Notes under the pieces: model-generated
Databases searched by the model: none
Told to the model about the DNA's origin: nothing
The model's input: the letters and a program-made list of their open reading frames with translations, nothing else
In this document: piece by piece, positions 10,149 to 18,526 of the stretch
How positions within the stretch are numbered: position 1 is the stretch's first letter
Layout: every line of letters starts with the position of its first letter
Program-made: the position numbers and the translations under genes
Source: Novosphingobium clariflavum
Lineage (GTDB): Bacteria > Pseudomonadota > Alphaproteobacteria > Sphingomonadales > Sphingomonadaceae
Direction: 5' to 3'
DNA length: 64,000 bases
Assembly (NCBI RefSeq): GCF_026420865.1
Contig: NZ_JAPCWC010000005.1
Coordinates: 1-64,000 of the forward strand

Positions 10149-10738
10149 TGAGCCTGCTGCGCCCCGACCTTGCGGTGATCGCCGCCAATGTTGCGCCGGG
10201 ATCGCGTGTGCTCGACGTCGGCTGCGGCGACGGCACCTTGATGCAGGCCCTGCGCGACGACAAGCGCTGCGACGCGCGCGGCATGGAACTCGATTCCGCC
10301 GACGTCGGCCTCTGTGTCGGCAAGGGCCTGTCGGTGATCCAGGGCGATGCCGACAAGGACCTGGCCTTCTATCCCGACCAGTCGGTCGATTACGCGATCC
10401 TCTCGCAGACCTTGCAGACGACCATGCGTCCCGACGTGGTGCTGGAAGAACTGCTGCGCATCGGCCGCCGCGCCTTTGTCAGCTTCCCCAATTTCGCGCA
10501 CTGGCGCGTGCGGCTCTCGTTGCTGTGGGGCGGGCGGATGCCGGTGACGCGCCTGCTGCCGATCCCCTGGTATGCGACGCCGAACATCCACCACCTCACT
10601 GTCGAGGATTTCCGCGAACTGGTGAAGGAGCGCGGGATCAAGGTGGAAGGCGCCTGGTTCCTCTCGGGCGACAAGCAGTGCAGCGCGGCGGCGGCCAACT
10701 TCCGCGCCGAACACGCGGTGTTTCTGCTCTCGCGTTAG
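10148..10738 (+). CDS. metW: methionine biosynthesis protein MetW
   Basis: Class I SAM-dependent methyltransferase-fold protein, 196 residues. The SAM loop VLDVGCGDGTL lies near residues 20-30. Family stretches include GDADKDLAFYPDQSVDYAILSQTLQ and SFPNFAHWRVRL, and the IPWYATPNIHHLTVEDF segment is diagnostic. MetW works with MetX in alphaproteobacteria and other groups, probably supporting the homoserine acyltransferase. ATG 10148 overlaps the GNAT stop by one base; the TTG three bases upstream is a possible alternative. Confidence 0.93.
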   Translation: MSLLRPDLAVIAANVAPGSRVLDVGCGDGTLMQALRDDKRCDARGMELDSADVGLCVGKGLSVIQGDADKDLAFYPDQSVDYAILSQTLQTTMRPDVVLEELLRIGRRAFVSFPNFAHWRVRLSLLWGGRMPVTRLLPIPWYATPNIHHLTVEDFRELVKERGIKVEGAWFLSGDKQCSAAAANFRAEHAVFLLSR

Positions 10739-11186
10739 GGCGTTTCCTAGGCGGCGTGGACTGCTCCAGACGCGGACGGGCCGGGCGGCCCTTCGCGGCC
10801 GAATGGCGCAAAATTCCCCCGCATTCCCAAGCTGGTTATGGTGCGTTGTCCCGGTGAAAGCCGGGCGCGCCGCGGGCCGCATTCGGTCCCTGCGGAGCGA
10901 TTCGTTTCGCATTCGCACATGTGCGATTTTGCGTGCCGGAAACGCCCCCGCGCCAGCACCATGACCTTACAAAACGCCCGGATCATATGGTCAGACTTGC
11001 CAAAGGGCGCTCAGAATCTTGCGGAAATCCGCCAGTCTCGAGCGGTGACATGTCGTATCTGGATGTTGCGCGGCAACATCGTCATAATCCAGTAGACCTT
11101 GCGGCGAGTCCGTATTACCATACTCTCAATTAGTATTACTGAAGTGGGTAGCCGATTAATACGAAATTGATGCGAAGGGCAGGCGT
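10739..11186. other. intergenic region with a 14-bp palindrome, no gene seen
   Basis: About 450 bases between metW and the sterol-desaturase-family gene. Short open frames here have no ribosome site or recognisable product. The last 120 bases are clearly more AT-rich than the surroundings and repeat GTATTAC twice, which suggests a promoter region for the downstream gene. A perfect palindrome, TCGCACATGTGCGA, lies at 10913-10926. Confidence 0.6.
10913..10926. promoter_or_regulatory. 14-bp perfect palindrome, candidate operator
   Basis: TCGCACATGTGCGA reads the same on both strands. It lies 260 bases upstream of the sterol-desaturase-family start, in non-coding DNA. No regulator gene is adjacent, so its ligand and binding protein are unknown. 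Confidence 0.35.
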
Positions 11187-12173
11187 ATGGACGGAGTTCT
11201 CGTTGGCAAGAGGCTGATCGGCACGCAATCACCGGTGACGGTGGGATGGGAGAACATCCCGCGCGTCGAAGGCGGGCCCTTCAAGCAGCTGTTTTTCACC
11301 TGGTTTCAGCCCACCGTGCTCTTCGGACTGCTTGCCTTCTGGTACTACGCGCCCAATTCCATCGCCAAGGCATCGACCGCGATCGGCATCGGCATCGGCT
11401 TCAAGGTGCTGTTGCTGACGATGGAGTACTTCTTTCCCCGCTACGAAAGCTGGCGGCTGACCTGGAAGGAATTCACCACCGACCTGTTCTATGTCGGACT
11501 TGGCTATACCGCGCTGCGGCTGGTCGACAACTACATCGGCGACGGCGTGATGATCGAGGCGATCCAGCATGCCTTCAACTGGGAGAAGTTCAGCTGGTTC
11601 ACCGGCCTGCCGCTGCTGCTCCAGGCGTTCCTGATCGCCTTCATCTTCGATTTCGGGCAGTACTGGATGCACCGGGGCATGCACAACTGGTACCCGCTGT
11701 GGTTGACCCATTCGGTGCACCACTACATCACCCAGCTCAACATCAACAAGGGCGCGGTGGGCAACCCCACCGAGTTGTTCCTGATTGGCCTGGGCATTGG
11801 CGGCTTCTTTGATTTCCTTCCGCGCGCCGCGATGCTGGCCGGGACCTTCGGCATGGCGATCAGCACCTACCAGCATATCAACGTGCGTTTCAACACGCCG
11901 CGCTGGTGGCGCTTCCTGTTCAACACCACCGAGCATCACAGCGTCCATCACTCGCGCGATTACGAGGCGAGCCGCAGCAACTATTCCAATACCTTCGTCT
12001 TCATCGACCGCATCTTCGGGACTTGCGTCGATGGTGAGGCCGAACTGCTCGGCATGGAAGGCGGCCGCCGCATGTCGATCCGCGAGCAGATGACTTACAC
12101 TTTCACGGAAGGCTGGAAGACGCTGAAGGAAAAGGTCCGCCACCAGGAACCTGCCGCCGTTCCTGCCGAATGA
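11187..12173 (+). CDS. sterol desaturase / fatty acid hydroxylase family membrane protein
   Basis: A 328-residue di-iron membrane oxygenase of the fatty-acid-hydroxylase superfamily. The histidine clusters are HRGMH, HSVHH and EHHSVHHSRDYEASRSNY, and several membrane helices lie between about residues 40 and 215. The ending FIDRIFGT is typical of the superfamily. The substrate (hopanoid, carotenoid, fatty acid or sterol) cannot be told. It stands alone with its own upstream region and a hairpin terminator directly after the stop. Confidence 0.85.
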   Translation: MDGVLVGKRLIGTQSPVTVGWENIPRVEGGPFKQLFFTWFQPTVLFGLLAFWYYAPNSIAKASTAIGIGIGFKVLLLTMEYFFPRYESWRLTWKEFTTDLFYVGLGYTALRLVDNYIGDGVMIEAIQHAFNWEKFSWFTGLPLLLQAFLIAFIFDFGQYWMHRGMHNWYPLWLTHSVHHYITQLNINKGAVGNPTELFLIGLGIGGFFDFLPRAAMLAGTFGMAISTYQHINVRFNTPRWWRFLFNTTEHHSVHHSRDYEASRSNYSNTFVFIDRIFGTCVDGEAELLGMEGGRRMSIREQMTYTFTEGWKTLKEKVRHQEPAAVPAE

Positions 12174-12180
12174 TCCGCGT

Positions 12181-12212
12181 GGGCGCGCTCCCGGCGCGCC
12201 CGCTTTCCTTTT
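12181..12212 (+). terminator. probable terminator after the sterol desaturase gene
   Basis: An 8-bp stem (12181-12188 with 12194-12201, GGGCGCGC) and a 5-base loop are followed by the T-rich stretch GCTTTCCTTTTG. It begins 8 bases after the stop codon. Confidence 0.6.
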
Positions 12213-12293
12213 GTCCATCCCCTGCATCCGCCGGCCCCCACCGGGCCGGCGGACCTCGAACCGGCGCGCCGCAAGGGCGCCAACGGAGATCGC

Positions 12294-12908
12294 ATGCGCG
12301 CGCGTTTCATCGACTGGATCTGGCATGTCCGGGGCACTCTTGCCCTTGCCCCGCAGCAATCGGGCGAGGAGGCCTTTGACCGGCTGGAGCCCTTGTTCGG
12401 CGAAAGCGGCACCAGTCACCAGCGCAGCGGCGATACCCTGACCTTCAGCAAGAAGGACCAGGCCGCGCAGGACAAGATGTCGGTCTTTGACGGCGGCGTG
12501 CTCCGGATCGAGCAGGACGGGACGGGATCGGTGCTGCGCTACAATCTCACCAGCCGGGCGCTGCTGTTCTGCTTCCTCGCCCCGCTGCTGTTCCTCGCCT
12601 TCGGGCAGTTGACGGTGGCGCTGGGCAAGCTGGAAAGCCCCGCGGCAGAGGCGGGCAAGGAAGCGGGTGACAAGAAGGACGACAAGAAGCCGCCGGCGGC
12701 GATGAACCCGATCGACAAGTTCCTCGGCGCTCCGGAGCCCGAAAAGCCTGATGCTAAAAAGGACAAGGAAAAGGGCGCCGACAAGAAGCATTCGCCGACC
12801 TCGGCCTACGTCTTTGCGGCATTCTTCGCGGCGCTTTACATCATTGGCCGCATTCTCGAGGACCGGCTGGTCAGGAAGCTGTTCTGCAGGAAGTTGCGGG
12901 GGGTGTAG
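12294..12908 (+). CDS. hypothetical membrane protein with a highly charged linker
   Basis: 204 residues; I do not recognise the family. A globular N-terminal part (1-80) precedes a membrane helix (about 84-105). Next comes a linker of about 70 residues made almost only of Lys, Asp, Glu, Pro and Ala, then a second helix (about 167-187) and a basic C-terminal tail. The ATG at 12294 has an ACGGAGAT ribosome site. It has no partner gene: the upstream gene ends in a terminator and the downstream genes face the other way. Confidence 0.65.
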   Translation: MRARFIDWIWHVRGTLALAPQQSGEEAFDRLEPLFGESGTSHQRSGDTLTFSKKDQAAQDKMSVFDGGVLRIEQDGTGSVLRYNLTSRALLFCFLAPLLFLAFGQLTVALGKLESPAAEAGKEAGDKKDDKKPPAAMNPIDKFLGAPEPEKPDAKKDKEKGADKKHSPTSAYVFAAFFAALYIIGRILEDRLVRKLFCRKLRGV

Positions 12909-13072
12909 CGGGGGCTGCTGGCGACAATGACGCGCTTTCCCGGACAACGAGGGCAATTTCGCTGGTTGTCGATATTATGCCGGCATGCGGTGACGGGGAA
13001 TTGTCACCGTTGCGGATGGACCCTCTCGGCCGGAGGGGGACATGCCTGCCAAGCGCCCTCCAGCCCCCCTTG

Positions 13073-13462
13073 TCAGCCGACCTTGAGCCCGCAGTAGATT
13101 CCCAGCTTGTTGCCGTCGGGATCGCGCATGTAGGCCCCGAAAGCGCCGCGAGCCTGCGGTTTGGCTTCGGGCGCGCCCTCGCAGGTGCCGCCATGGGCAA
13201 GGCCAGCCGCATGCCAGGCGCGCACGGTGGCTTCGTCGGGGGCTTCGAACAGCACAGTTCCGCCGTTGGCATGGGGCGCCGGATTGCCGTCGCGGGCCGG
13301 GCCGAGCATGAACTTGAAGCCTTCGACATCCCACAGCACGATCGGCCATTCGGGCGTCGACTGGCATGGCCCCACGCCGAGCGCGGCGAACGTCGCGTCG
13401 TAGAATTCGCGTGCCTTCTCAAGGTCATTGGTGCCGAGGCGCAGGCTCTTGAGGATCATCAT
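13073..13462 (-). CDS. VOC family (glyoxalase-like) protein, copy 2
   Basis: A 129-residue vicinal-oxygen-chelate fold protein. It opens LKSLRLGTNDLEKAREFYDATFAALG and ends AYMRDPDGNKLGIYCGLK, the usual halves of one betaalphabetabetabeta module pair. The substrate is unknown; candidates include glutathione-linked lyases and resistance proteins. ATG 13462 has GGGAG six bases upstream; a second ATG follows at once. It is a tandem relative of the gene at 13519-13902, with which it shares the layout and the phrases AWHAAG and RDPD(G/N)NKL. Confidence 0.85.
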   Translation of the reverse strand: MMILKSLRLGTNDLEKAREFYDATFAALGVGPCQSTPEWPIVLWDVEGFKFMLGPARDGNPAPHANGGTVLFEAPDEATVRAWHAAGLAHGGTCEGAPEAKPQARGAFGAYMRDPDGNKLGIYCGLKVG

Positions 13463-13518
13463 GTCGCTCCCATGAGGCCCGGCCCGCGTCGCTTGCGCGG
13501 GCCGGTGCACAAGGCCGG

Positions 13519-13902
13519 TCAGCCCATGCGGTACATCGCGCAGAGCTTGTTGTTGTCGGGATCGCGCAAGTAGGCGAGGTAGAGCGTGCCGAACGGGAAT
13601 TCGCGCGGTCCCGGCGCATCCTCGCAGCTCAGTCCGCCCGCCGCGCAGCCCGCAGCGTGCCAGGCGTCGACCGCTTCGGGGCTGTCCATCGAAAAGCCCA
13701 CGGTGCCGCCATTGGCGAACGTCGCCGCCTTGCCGTCGAGCGGGCTGACGACCATGAAATTGGACCCGTTGTGGCCGTAAGCAAGCCGCCCGCCGGCTGG
13801 GTCGGTCATCAGCGGCGTCGCGCCCATGGTGGCGAACACGGCGTCGTAGAAGGTCTTGGCGGCGGCGAGGTCGTTGCTGCCGACGCAGATGTGGCTGAAC
13901 AT
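13519..13902 (-). CDS. VOC family (glyoxalase-like) protein, copy 1
   Basis: A 127-residue VOC protein starting MFSHICVGSNDLAAAKTFYDAVF, with FANGGTVGFSMDSPEAVDAWHAAG in the middle and YLAYLRDPDNNKLCAMYRMG at the end. The AAGGGAAG ribosome site supports ATG 13902. It lies 56 bases upstream of its tandem relative and is probably co-transcribed with it. Nothing nearby points to the substrate. Confidence 0.85.
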   Translation of the reverse strand: MFSHICVGSNDLAAAKTFYDAVFATMGATPLMTDPAGGRLAYGHNGSNFMVVSPLDGKAATFANGGTVGFSMDSPEAVDAWHAAGCAAGGLSCEDAPGPREFPFGTLYLAYLRDPDNNKLCAMYRMG

Positions 13903-14196
13903 GTAAGCTTCCCTTGCGGTTGTCCGGTAAACGGGGGGGGCTGGATTTGCGTGCAGAGATGTCGGCCCGGCGCGCGGCAGGGTCAATCGCGGGCAGGACA
14001 TTCAGCGGTGAATATCGCACCGGTGCTGGGGCGCCGCGCGGGTGCCGGGCAAGAGATTGATCCGGAATGGATTGCATACCGCCAAGGGCAATTGCATCCC
14101 GGCGGGAACGGCGCATGATCCTTTCCCAGTCCATGCGGCGGGTCCGCGTGGATTCCCGGGGATGTCCTTCACGGCATCGTTACCATGGAGACGCGC

Positions 14197-14982
14197 ATGG
14201 CAGTCATTGCGGTCTACAGCATCAAGGGCGGCGTCGGCAAAACCACGCTCGCGGTCGATCTCGCCTGGCGCTTTGCCGTGCATGGCGCGCGCGAGACGCT
14301 GCTCTGGGATCTCGACATGCAGGGGGGCGCGGGCTGGGTGCTCGGTCATGAACCGGCCAAGGTTGCGCACCTGCCGGCGGGCGCGGCCGCGGTGTTCCAG
14401 CGGGATGGCAAGCCGCAGCACCTCGTGCGCCCCACCCATGTCGACCGCCTTTCGCTGATCTGCGCGGATGACAGCTTGCGCAGCCTGCCGCTGCAACTGG
14501 CCCGGCTCGGCCAGCGGCGGCGTCTCGCCGCCATGACCACGCGGCTGCGCTGCGAATACGAACGCATCGTGCTCGATTGCCCCGCCGGCATGAACGAGGT
14601 GACCGAACAGGTGATCGCCGCCGCCGATCTTGTCATCGTGCCGCTGCCGCCATCGCCGTTGGCCCGCCGCGCGCTCGACATGGTGCGGCGCGAATTGCTG
14701 CGGCACCACACACGCCATGCGCCGATCCTGCCGGTCCTCTCGATGACCGACATGCGCCGCCGCCTGCACCGCGACCTTGCCTGCGGAGAGGCGCTGGGCT
14801 GGCCGCAAGTGCCGATGGCGAGCGCGATCGAGCGATGCTCCGTTCACCGCCGCCCGCTTGCCGAGTTTGCCGGGGGCACCCCGGCCGATCTTGCCCTGGG
14901 GCGGCTCTGGCGCGGGATCGAAGCCAAGCTGGCGGCGATGGCGCCCGTGCTTGGCGGGCAGCCACTGTCGCGCGCGGGATGA
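14197..14982 (+). CDS. orphan ParA/MinD-like P-loop ATPase
   Basis: 261 residues with the deviant Walker A KGGVGKTT (10-17), DLDMQGG in the second switch region and LDCPAGMNEVTEQVIAAAD in the Walker B region. These features place it in the ParA/Soj/MinD class of dimerising, surface-sliding ATPases. No ParB, MinC/E or cargo gene is next to it, so its client is unknown. The ATG at 14197 has GGAG seven bases upstream and starts the fold cleanly; the ATG at 14185 is less well placed. Confidence 0.82.
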   Translation: MAVIAVYSIKGGVGKTTLAVDLAWRFAVHGARETLLWDLDMQGGAGWVLGHEPAKVAHLPAGAAAVFQRDGKPQHLVRPTHVDRLSLICADDSLRSLPLQLARLGQRRRLAAMTTRLRCEYERIVLDCPAGMNEVTEQVIAAADLVIVPLPPSPLARRALDMVRRELLRHHTRHAPILPVLSMTDMRRRLHRDLACGEALGWPQVPMASAIERCSVHRRPLAEFAGGTPADLALGRLWRGIEAKLAAMAPVLGGQPLSRAG

Positions 14983-15123
14983 TCGCGCTGCCCGCCCTCA
15001 TCCCGCCGCAGCGGCAAGGCGGGCAGTTATCCACGCGATTTCGCGCTCGCAGGCACTCTGCCGAAGGCTTCGTTCGGGCGGCGGGGTGGACGCTGGCGGG
15101 CGGGTTTGGCATTCAAAATCGCC

Positions 15124-15795
15124 ATGTGGCACATCTTCCAGTTCCCGCTCTGCCCCTTTAGCCGCAAGGTCCGGCTGCTGATGGCCGAGAAGGGCATCGC
15201 CTACGAACTCCAGACCGCACGTCCGTGGGAGGGGGAGGACAGGCTTTTCGCGATGAACCCGGCGGGCCGCACGCCGGTCGTGCGCGAGGCGGAGCGCAAT
15301 ATCGTCCTGTCGGACAGCCGAGCGATCTGCGAATACTTCGAGGAGACCGTGGACCGGAACCCGCAGATCAGCGGAACCGCGCAGCAGCGGGCGGAAATCC
15401 GCCGTCTGGTCGCCATGTTCGACGAAAACTTCTTCAACGACGTCTCGGGTCCGCTGCTGCACGAACGCATGAAGAAGCGGCTGGTCCTGCGCCAGTCGCC
15501 CGATGCCAAGATCCTGCGCGAATCCATGAAGCTCGCGCACGATTACCTCGATTACATCGACTATTTGATCGACAATCGCCCCTGGCTCGCGGGGTCGACG
15601 ATGACCCTGGCGGATCTCACCGCGGCGGCGCAGATTTCCGTGGCGGATTATCTCGGCGGCCTCGACTGGTCGAGCCACGAGCAGGCGCGCGGCTGGTACC
15701 TGGTGATGAAGTCGCGCCCCTCGTTCCGTCCGCTGCTCAGCGAACGTATGGAAGTGATCCAGCCGCCGAGCCACTACGCCGAAGTCGACGCCTGA
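15124..15795 (+). CDS. glutathione S-transferase family protein
   Basis: 223 residues. The N-terminal thioredoxin-like domain contains CPFSRKVRLLMAEKG near residues 9-23, with a cysteine at the catalytic position, and NPAGRTPVV and LSDSRAICEYFEE for glutathione binding. The all-helical C-terminal domain includes RPWLAGSTMTLADLTAAAQISVADYL. The cysteine-type active site suggests a beta- or omega-like GST; the substrate is unknown. I start at ATG 15124 because the fold begins there. A strong bidirectional terminator follows. Confidence 0.88.
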   Translation: MWHIFQFPLCPFSRKVRLLMAEKGIAYELQTARPWEGEDRLFAMNPAGRTPVVREAERNIVLSDSRAICEYFEETVDRNPQISGTAQQRAEIRRLVAMFDENFFNDVSGPLLHERMKKRLVLRQSPDAKILRESMKLAHDYLDYIDYLIDNRPWLAGSTMTLADLTAAAQISVADYLGGLDWSSHEQARGWYLVMKSRPSFRPLLSERMEVIQPPSHYAEVDA

Positions 15796-15819
15796 GGGGC
15801 TCGCTTCCGGTTCATGAGA

Positions 15820-15847
15820 AAAGGGCCGTCCGTTCGGGCGGCCCTTT
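15820..15847. terminator. bidirectional terminator between convergent genes
   Basis: A perfect 9-bp stem, AAAGGGCCG (15820-15828) with CGGCCCTTT (15839-15847), flanked by A and T runs on the two sides. It can therefore work for the GST gene on the plus strand and the NDUFA9-like gene on the minus strand. Confidence 0.75.
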
Positions 15848-15871
15848 CTCGTCTGTGACCCGAGGAGGGGA

Positions 15872-16861
15872 TCAGGTGCGGGCGGGCTTGGCCCCGAAAC
15901 GGCCGTGCTCGCGGAACTGGGTCATCCAGCGATCGAGGAACAGGCCCAGGGGCCGCGCGGCCACGCCCAGTTCGGCAAGCCCCGGCAGCAAGCCGCTGGC
16001 GATGCTGCCAGCCTTGAGCAGCTTCAACTGATCGGTGCTGATCGGCGTGCCGGGCAGGGCGGCGATCAGGCCTGCCAGGGCGTCCGGCATGGGCATCAGC
16101 GTGCGTTCGCGGTTCTCGGCAACCATGATTCGCGTGTTGAGATCGAGCATCGAGATCACTTCGGGCCCGGCCAGTTCGAAAGTCTTGCTGCCATGCACCT
16201 CGGGGGAGGTCAGGGCGACGGCAATCGCATCGGCGACATCGTCGACAAATACCGGCTGAAGTTTCGCCTCGGGGGCGAACACGGGCAGAACCCGGGCGCG
16301 GGCGATGAGACTGCCGAACATCATCACGAAATTGTCGTCAGGCCCGAACAGGATCGAGGGGCGGATTACCGTGGCGTCAGGAAATTCGGAAAGGACGGCC
16401 TGTTCGCCTTCGGCCTTGGTGCGGGCATAGGCCACATCCGACCCGGCATCGGCGCCAATTGCCGAGACATGCACGAGGGCCTGCGCTCCGGCTGCCTTGG
16501 CGGCTGCCGCGATCCGTCCGGCACCGCGGCCCTGGACTGCATCGAGATCGCCGGTGAAGGCACCCACGAGGTTCACGACGGCATCCGACCCGGCCAGCAC
16601 CCGCGCCAGCGAATCCAGCTTGGTCACGTCCACCCGGGCGAACTGGATCTGGCCGAGGTTGCCGAGCGGCTTGATTGCCCAGGCCTTGTCCGGGTTGCGG
16701 CTGGCGATGCGGACGCGGGCTCCGCGTTCGAACAGTTCCTGCACCAGATGCCTGCCGAGAAATCCAGTGCCGCCCAGCACGGTGACGACTTTACCGGAAA
16801 GGGGTTCCGGGCCGGAAAGGGGTTTTGCGCCGGAAACGGATTCGGGGTTGCCTTGGCTCAT
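15872..16861 (-). CDS. NAD(P)H-binding protein, complex I NDUFA9-like
   Basis: 329 residues of the atypical short-chain dehydrogenase class. The nucleotide loop VVTVLGGTGFLGRHLVQEL lies near residues 24-42, and the middle contains DAVVNLVGA, HVSAIGA and YARTKAEGE (the Y-x-x-x-K pair). Bacterial relatives are annotated after the NDUFA9 accessory subunit of respiratory complex I, where the cofactor is structural; in bacteria the role is uncertain. The N-terminal residues 5-22 carry a short internal repeat around PLSG. ATG 16861 is chosen because the residues further upstream do not match the family. Confidence 0.82.
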   Translation of the reverse strand: MSQGNPESVSGAKPLSGPEPLSGKVVTVLGGTGFLGRHLVQELFERGARVRIASRNPDKAWAIKPLGNLGQIQFARVDVTKLDSLARVLAGSDAVVNLVGAFTGDLDAVQGRGAGRIAAAAKAAGAQALVHVSAIGADAGSDVAYARTKAEGEQAVLSEFPDATVIRPSILFGPDDNFVMMFGSLIARARVLPVFAPEAKLQPVFVDDVADAIAVALTSPEVHGSKTFELAGPEVISMLDLNTRIMVAENRERTLMPMPDALAGLIAALPGTPISTDQLKLLKAGSIASGLLPGLAELGVAARPLGLFLDRWMTQFREHGRFGAKPART

Positions 16862-17042
16862 GGTCTGAACGGCTCCTTCAGCGAGGCGCAGGCGCGGCGA
16901 AGAGCGAAAAAATCCGCCTGAGCCGATCATGCGCACGTTGAAAAGGATTGGCACAAGGCAGGGGTGGGGGCAACCGAACGCTCGCTATGACGCGGAATTC
17001 CGGCGTTTTTGAAAAGATTTGAAAAAACTTGGCGCTGGGGCG

Positions 17043-17075
17043 TTGACAGGAATCGGGAAGCCCCTTAGAGGCGCC
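17043..17075 (+). promoter_or_regulatory. tRNA-Leu promoter
   Basis: TTGACA (17043-17048) and TTAGAG (17065-17070) are separated by 16 bases, with GGCGCC right after the -10 (17070-17075). The tRNA starts 45 bases downstream. The same TTGACW-21 bases-GGCGCC arrangement stands before rpmJ at 39165-39197, which makes both more credible. Confidence 0.6.
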
Positions 17076-17119
17076 CTCCTACCCGGCGAGGACGGCAGCA
17101 ACGGCCCCCTCGCTTCCGT

Positions 17120-17206
17120 GCCCAGATGGCGGAATTGGTAGACGCACCGTCTTCAGGTGGCGGCGCTCGTAAGGGCGTGGAGGTTCGAGTCCTCTTCTGG
17201 GCACCA
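17120..17206 (+). tRNA. tRNA-Leu (CAG)
   Basis: Complete tRNA. The acceptor stem GCCCAGA pairs perfectly with TCTGGGC, followed by an encoded ACCA end. The D arm carries GGTAGACGC, and the anticodon stem CCGTC/GGCGG has the loop TTCAGGT with anticodon CAG at 17154-17156. The long class II variable arm marks it as leucine, and the T arm contains TTCGAGT. The DNA behind it holds integrase remnants, so its 3' end has probably served as an attachment site. Confidence 0.97.
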
Positions 17207-17237
17207 TTCACCTTTTCGAAGGTGGTCGCATGTAGTC

Positions 17238-17264
17238 AAAAGCCCCGGGAAACCGGGGCTTTTT
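17238..17264 (+). terminator. terminator after tRNA-Leu
   Basis: AAAAGCCCCGG (17238-17248), a GAAA loop and CCGGGGCTTTT (17253-17263) form an 11-bp stem ending in a T run. It lies 31 bases after the tRNA. Confidence 0.88.
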
Positions 17265-17296
17265 GCTTATCAGGCGTCCGCATTTGTCCGCCAGTG

Positions 17297-17330
17297 AAGG
17301 CCCCCAGCCGCGATGACGTGGGGGCCTTTT
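17297..17330. terminator. hairpin between the tRNA unit and the integrase remnant
   Basis: AAGGCCCCCA (17297-17306) pairs with TGGGGGCCTT (17319-17328), a 10-bp stem with a 12-base loop and a short T run on the plus strand. On the minus strand it would lie just after the stop of the integrase remnant. Confidence 0.5.
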
Positions 17331-17354
17331 GGGGGCCTCGCCCGAGGCCTCGGA

Positions 17355-17489
17355 TCAGACCTTCCCAGCCTTGAGATCGTCGAGCCAGTCACTCCACCAC
17401 TGCATCATCTCGACGCGCTCCTTCCAGTAGAACGTCCGGTTGTAGGTGGCGCTGACGGTGTTGCCGACCTTGTCCGTCGTCAGAACATT
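17355..17489 (-). pseudogene. tyrosine recombinase (integrase), C-terminal remnant
   Basis: Only the last 44 or so codons remain. They read TDKVGNTVSATYNR, then FYWKERVEMMQWWSDW, ending LDDLKAGKV and a TGA at 17355. This is the tail of a phage- or island-type integrase, just beyond the catalytic Tyr region; the rest is cut off where the IS element begins at 17490. Its location behind tRNA-Leu is the classic place for an integrase. The orientation is toward the tRNA. Confidence 0.7.
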
Positions 17490-17544
17490 TGGCGCAGATC
17501 GGGGCGTGGATTAGCGGAGAACGAGCCTCGTCTGGGGTTTGATG

Positions 17545-18526
17545 TTAGGCGGCGAGCTTGCGGTGAAGCAAGCGGCGATGTTCGATGGTCTTTCGCTTAA
17601 TGGTTTTGCGGCGCTTGATGATGGCGGGAGCCCTGCCGAAGTAGGCGTCTGCTGGCGTCACGTTGTTCAGGCTCTCGTGGTAGCGCTGGTGATTGTAGTG
17701 CTCCACGAACGCCTCGATCTGGGCCTCGAGGTCGCCGGGCAGGAAGTAGTTTTCCAGCAGGATGCGGTTCTTCAAGGTCTGGTGCCAGCGCTCGATCTTG
17801 CCTTGCGTCTGCGGATGCAACGGGGCGCCACGGACGTGACTCATCTGCTGGGCCTCGATGTACTCGGCGAGTTCGCCCGCGATGTAACTGGGGGCCGTTG
17901 TCGGATAGTAGCCGGGGCTTGTGCAGGACCGTGGCGCTGTCGCAGCCCGATGCCTTGAGGGCCAAGTCCAGCGTGTCAGTGACGTCCTCTGCGCGCATGT
18001 TGGTGCACAGTTTCCAGGCAATGATGTAGCGCGAGTAGTCGTCGAGCACGGTCGACAGGTACATCCAGCCCCACCCGATGATCTTGAAGTAGGTGAAGTC
18101 GGTTTGCCACATCTCGTTCGGCCGGGTGGTCTTCGTGTGGAACTGGTCGGCGGCCTTGATCACGGTGTAGGCCAGACTGGTGATCAGGTCATGGGCCTTC
18201 AAGAGGCGGTAAACCGTGGCTTCCGACACGAAGTAGCGCTTCTCGTCGGTGAAGCGCACCGCCAGTTCGCGAGGGGAAAGCTCGGTCGCCTCGAGCGCCA
18301 TCTCGACGATCTGCGCGCGGATATCCTCGGTGATGCGGTTCCACACCCGGCTCGGCGCCGAGGGGCGATCCTCAAGGGCTTCAGGACCGCCCTCGAGGAA
18401 GCGGTCATACCAGCGGTAGAACGTCCGGCGAGGAATACCCAGCTTGTCCAGAGTGTGCTTGGCTGGCAGGTGCGACTGCTCGACGATCCTGATAATCTCC
18501 AGCTTTTCTGCGGCGGGCTACCTCAT
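17545..18526 (-). pseudogene. IS3-family transposase OrfB, nonsense and frameshift
   Basis: The DDE integrase-core protein of the IS. The reading frame would begin ATG AGG at 18526, overlapping the orfA stop. The third codon is TAG (18518-18520), where related proteins have Tyr (M-K/R-Y-P-A). After that the frame is open through the HTH-21 region, NEMWQTDFTYFK and YLSTVLDDYSRYIIAWKL. At a run of five G (17890-17894 on the plus strand) one extra base shifts the frame, just at SDNGP. The sequence then continues in the other frame through SYIAGELAEYIEA, RWHQTLKNR and HYNHQRYHESL to TAA at 17545. Two separate lesions make it non-functional unless the base calls are wrong. Confidence 0.85.

Noticed and set aside
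11229..12956. A long open frame antisense to the sterol desaturase gene and its neighbour.
   Set aside because: It spans two clear plus-strand genes, has compositionally biased residues and no recognisable domain; high-GC third positions create such frames.
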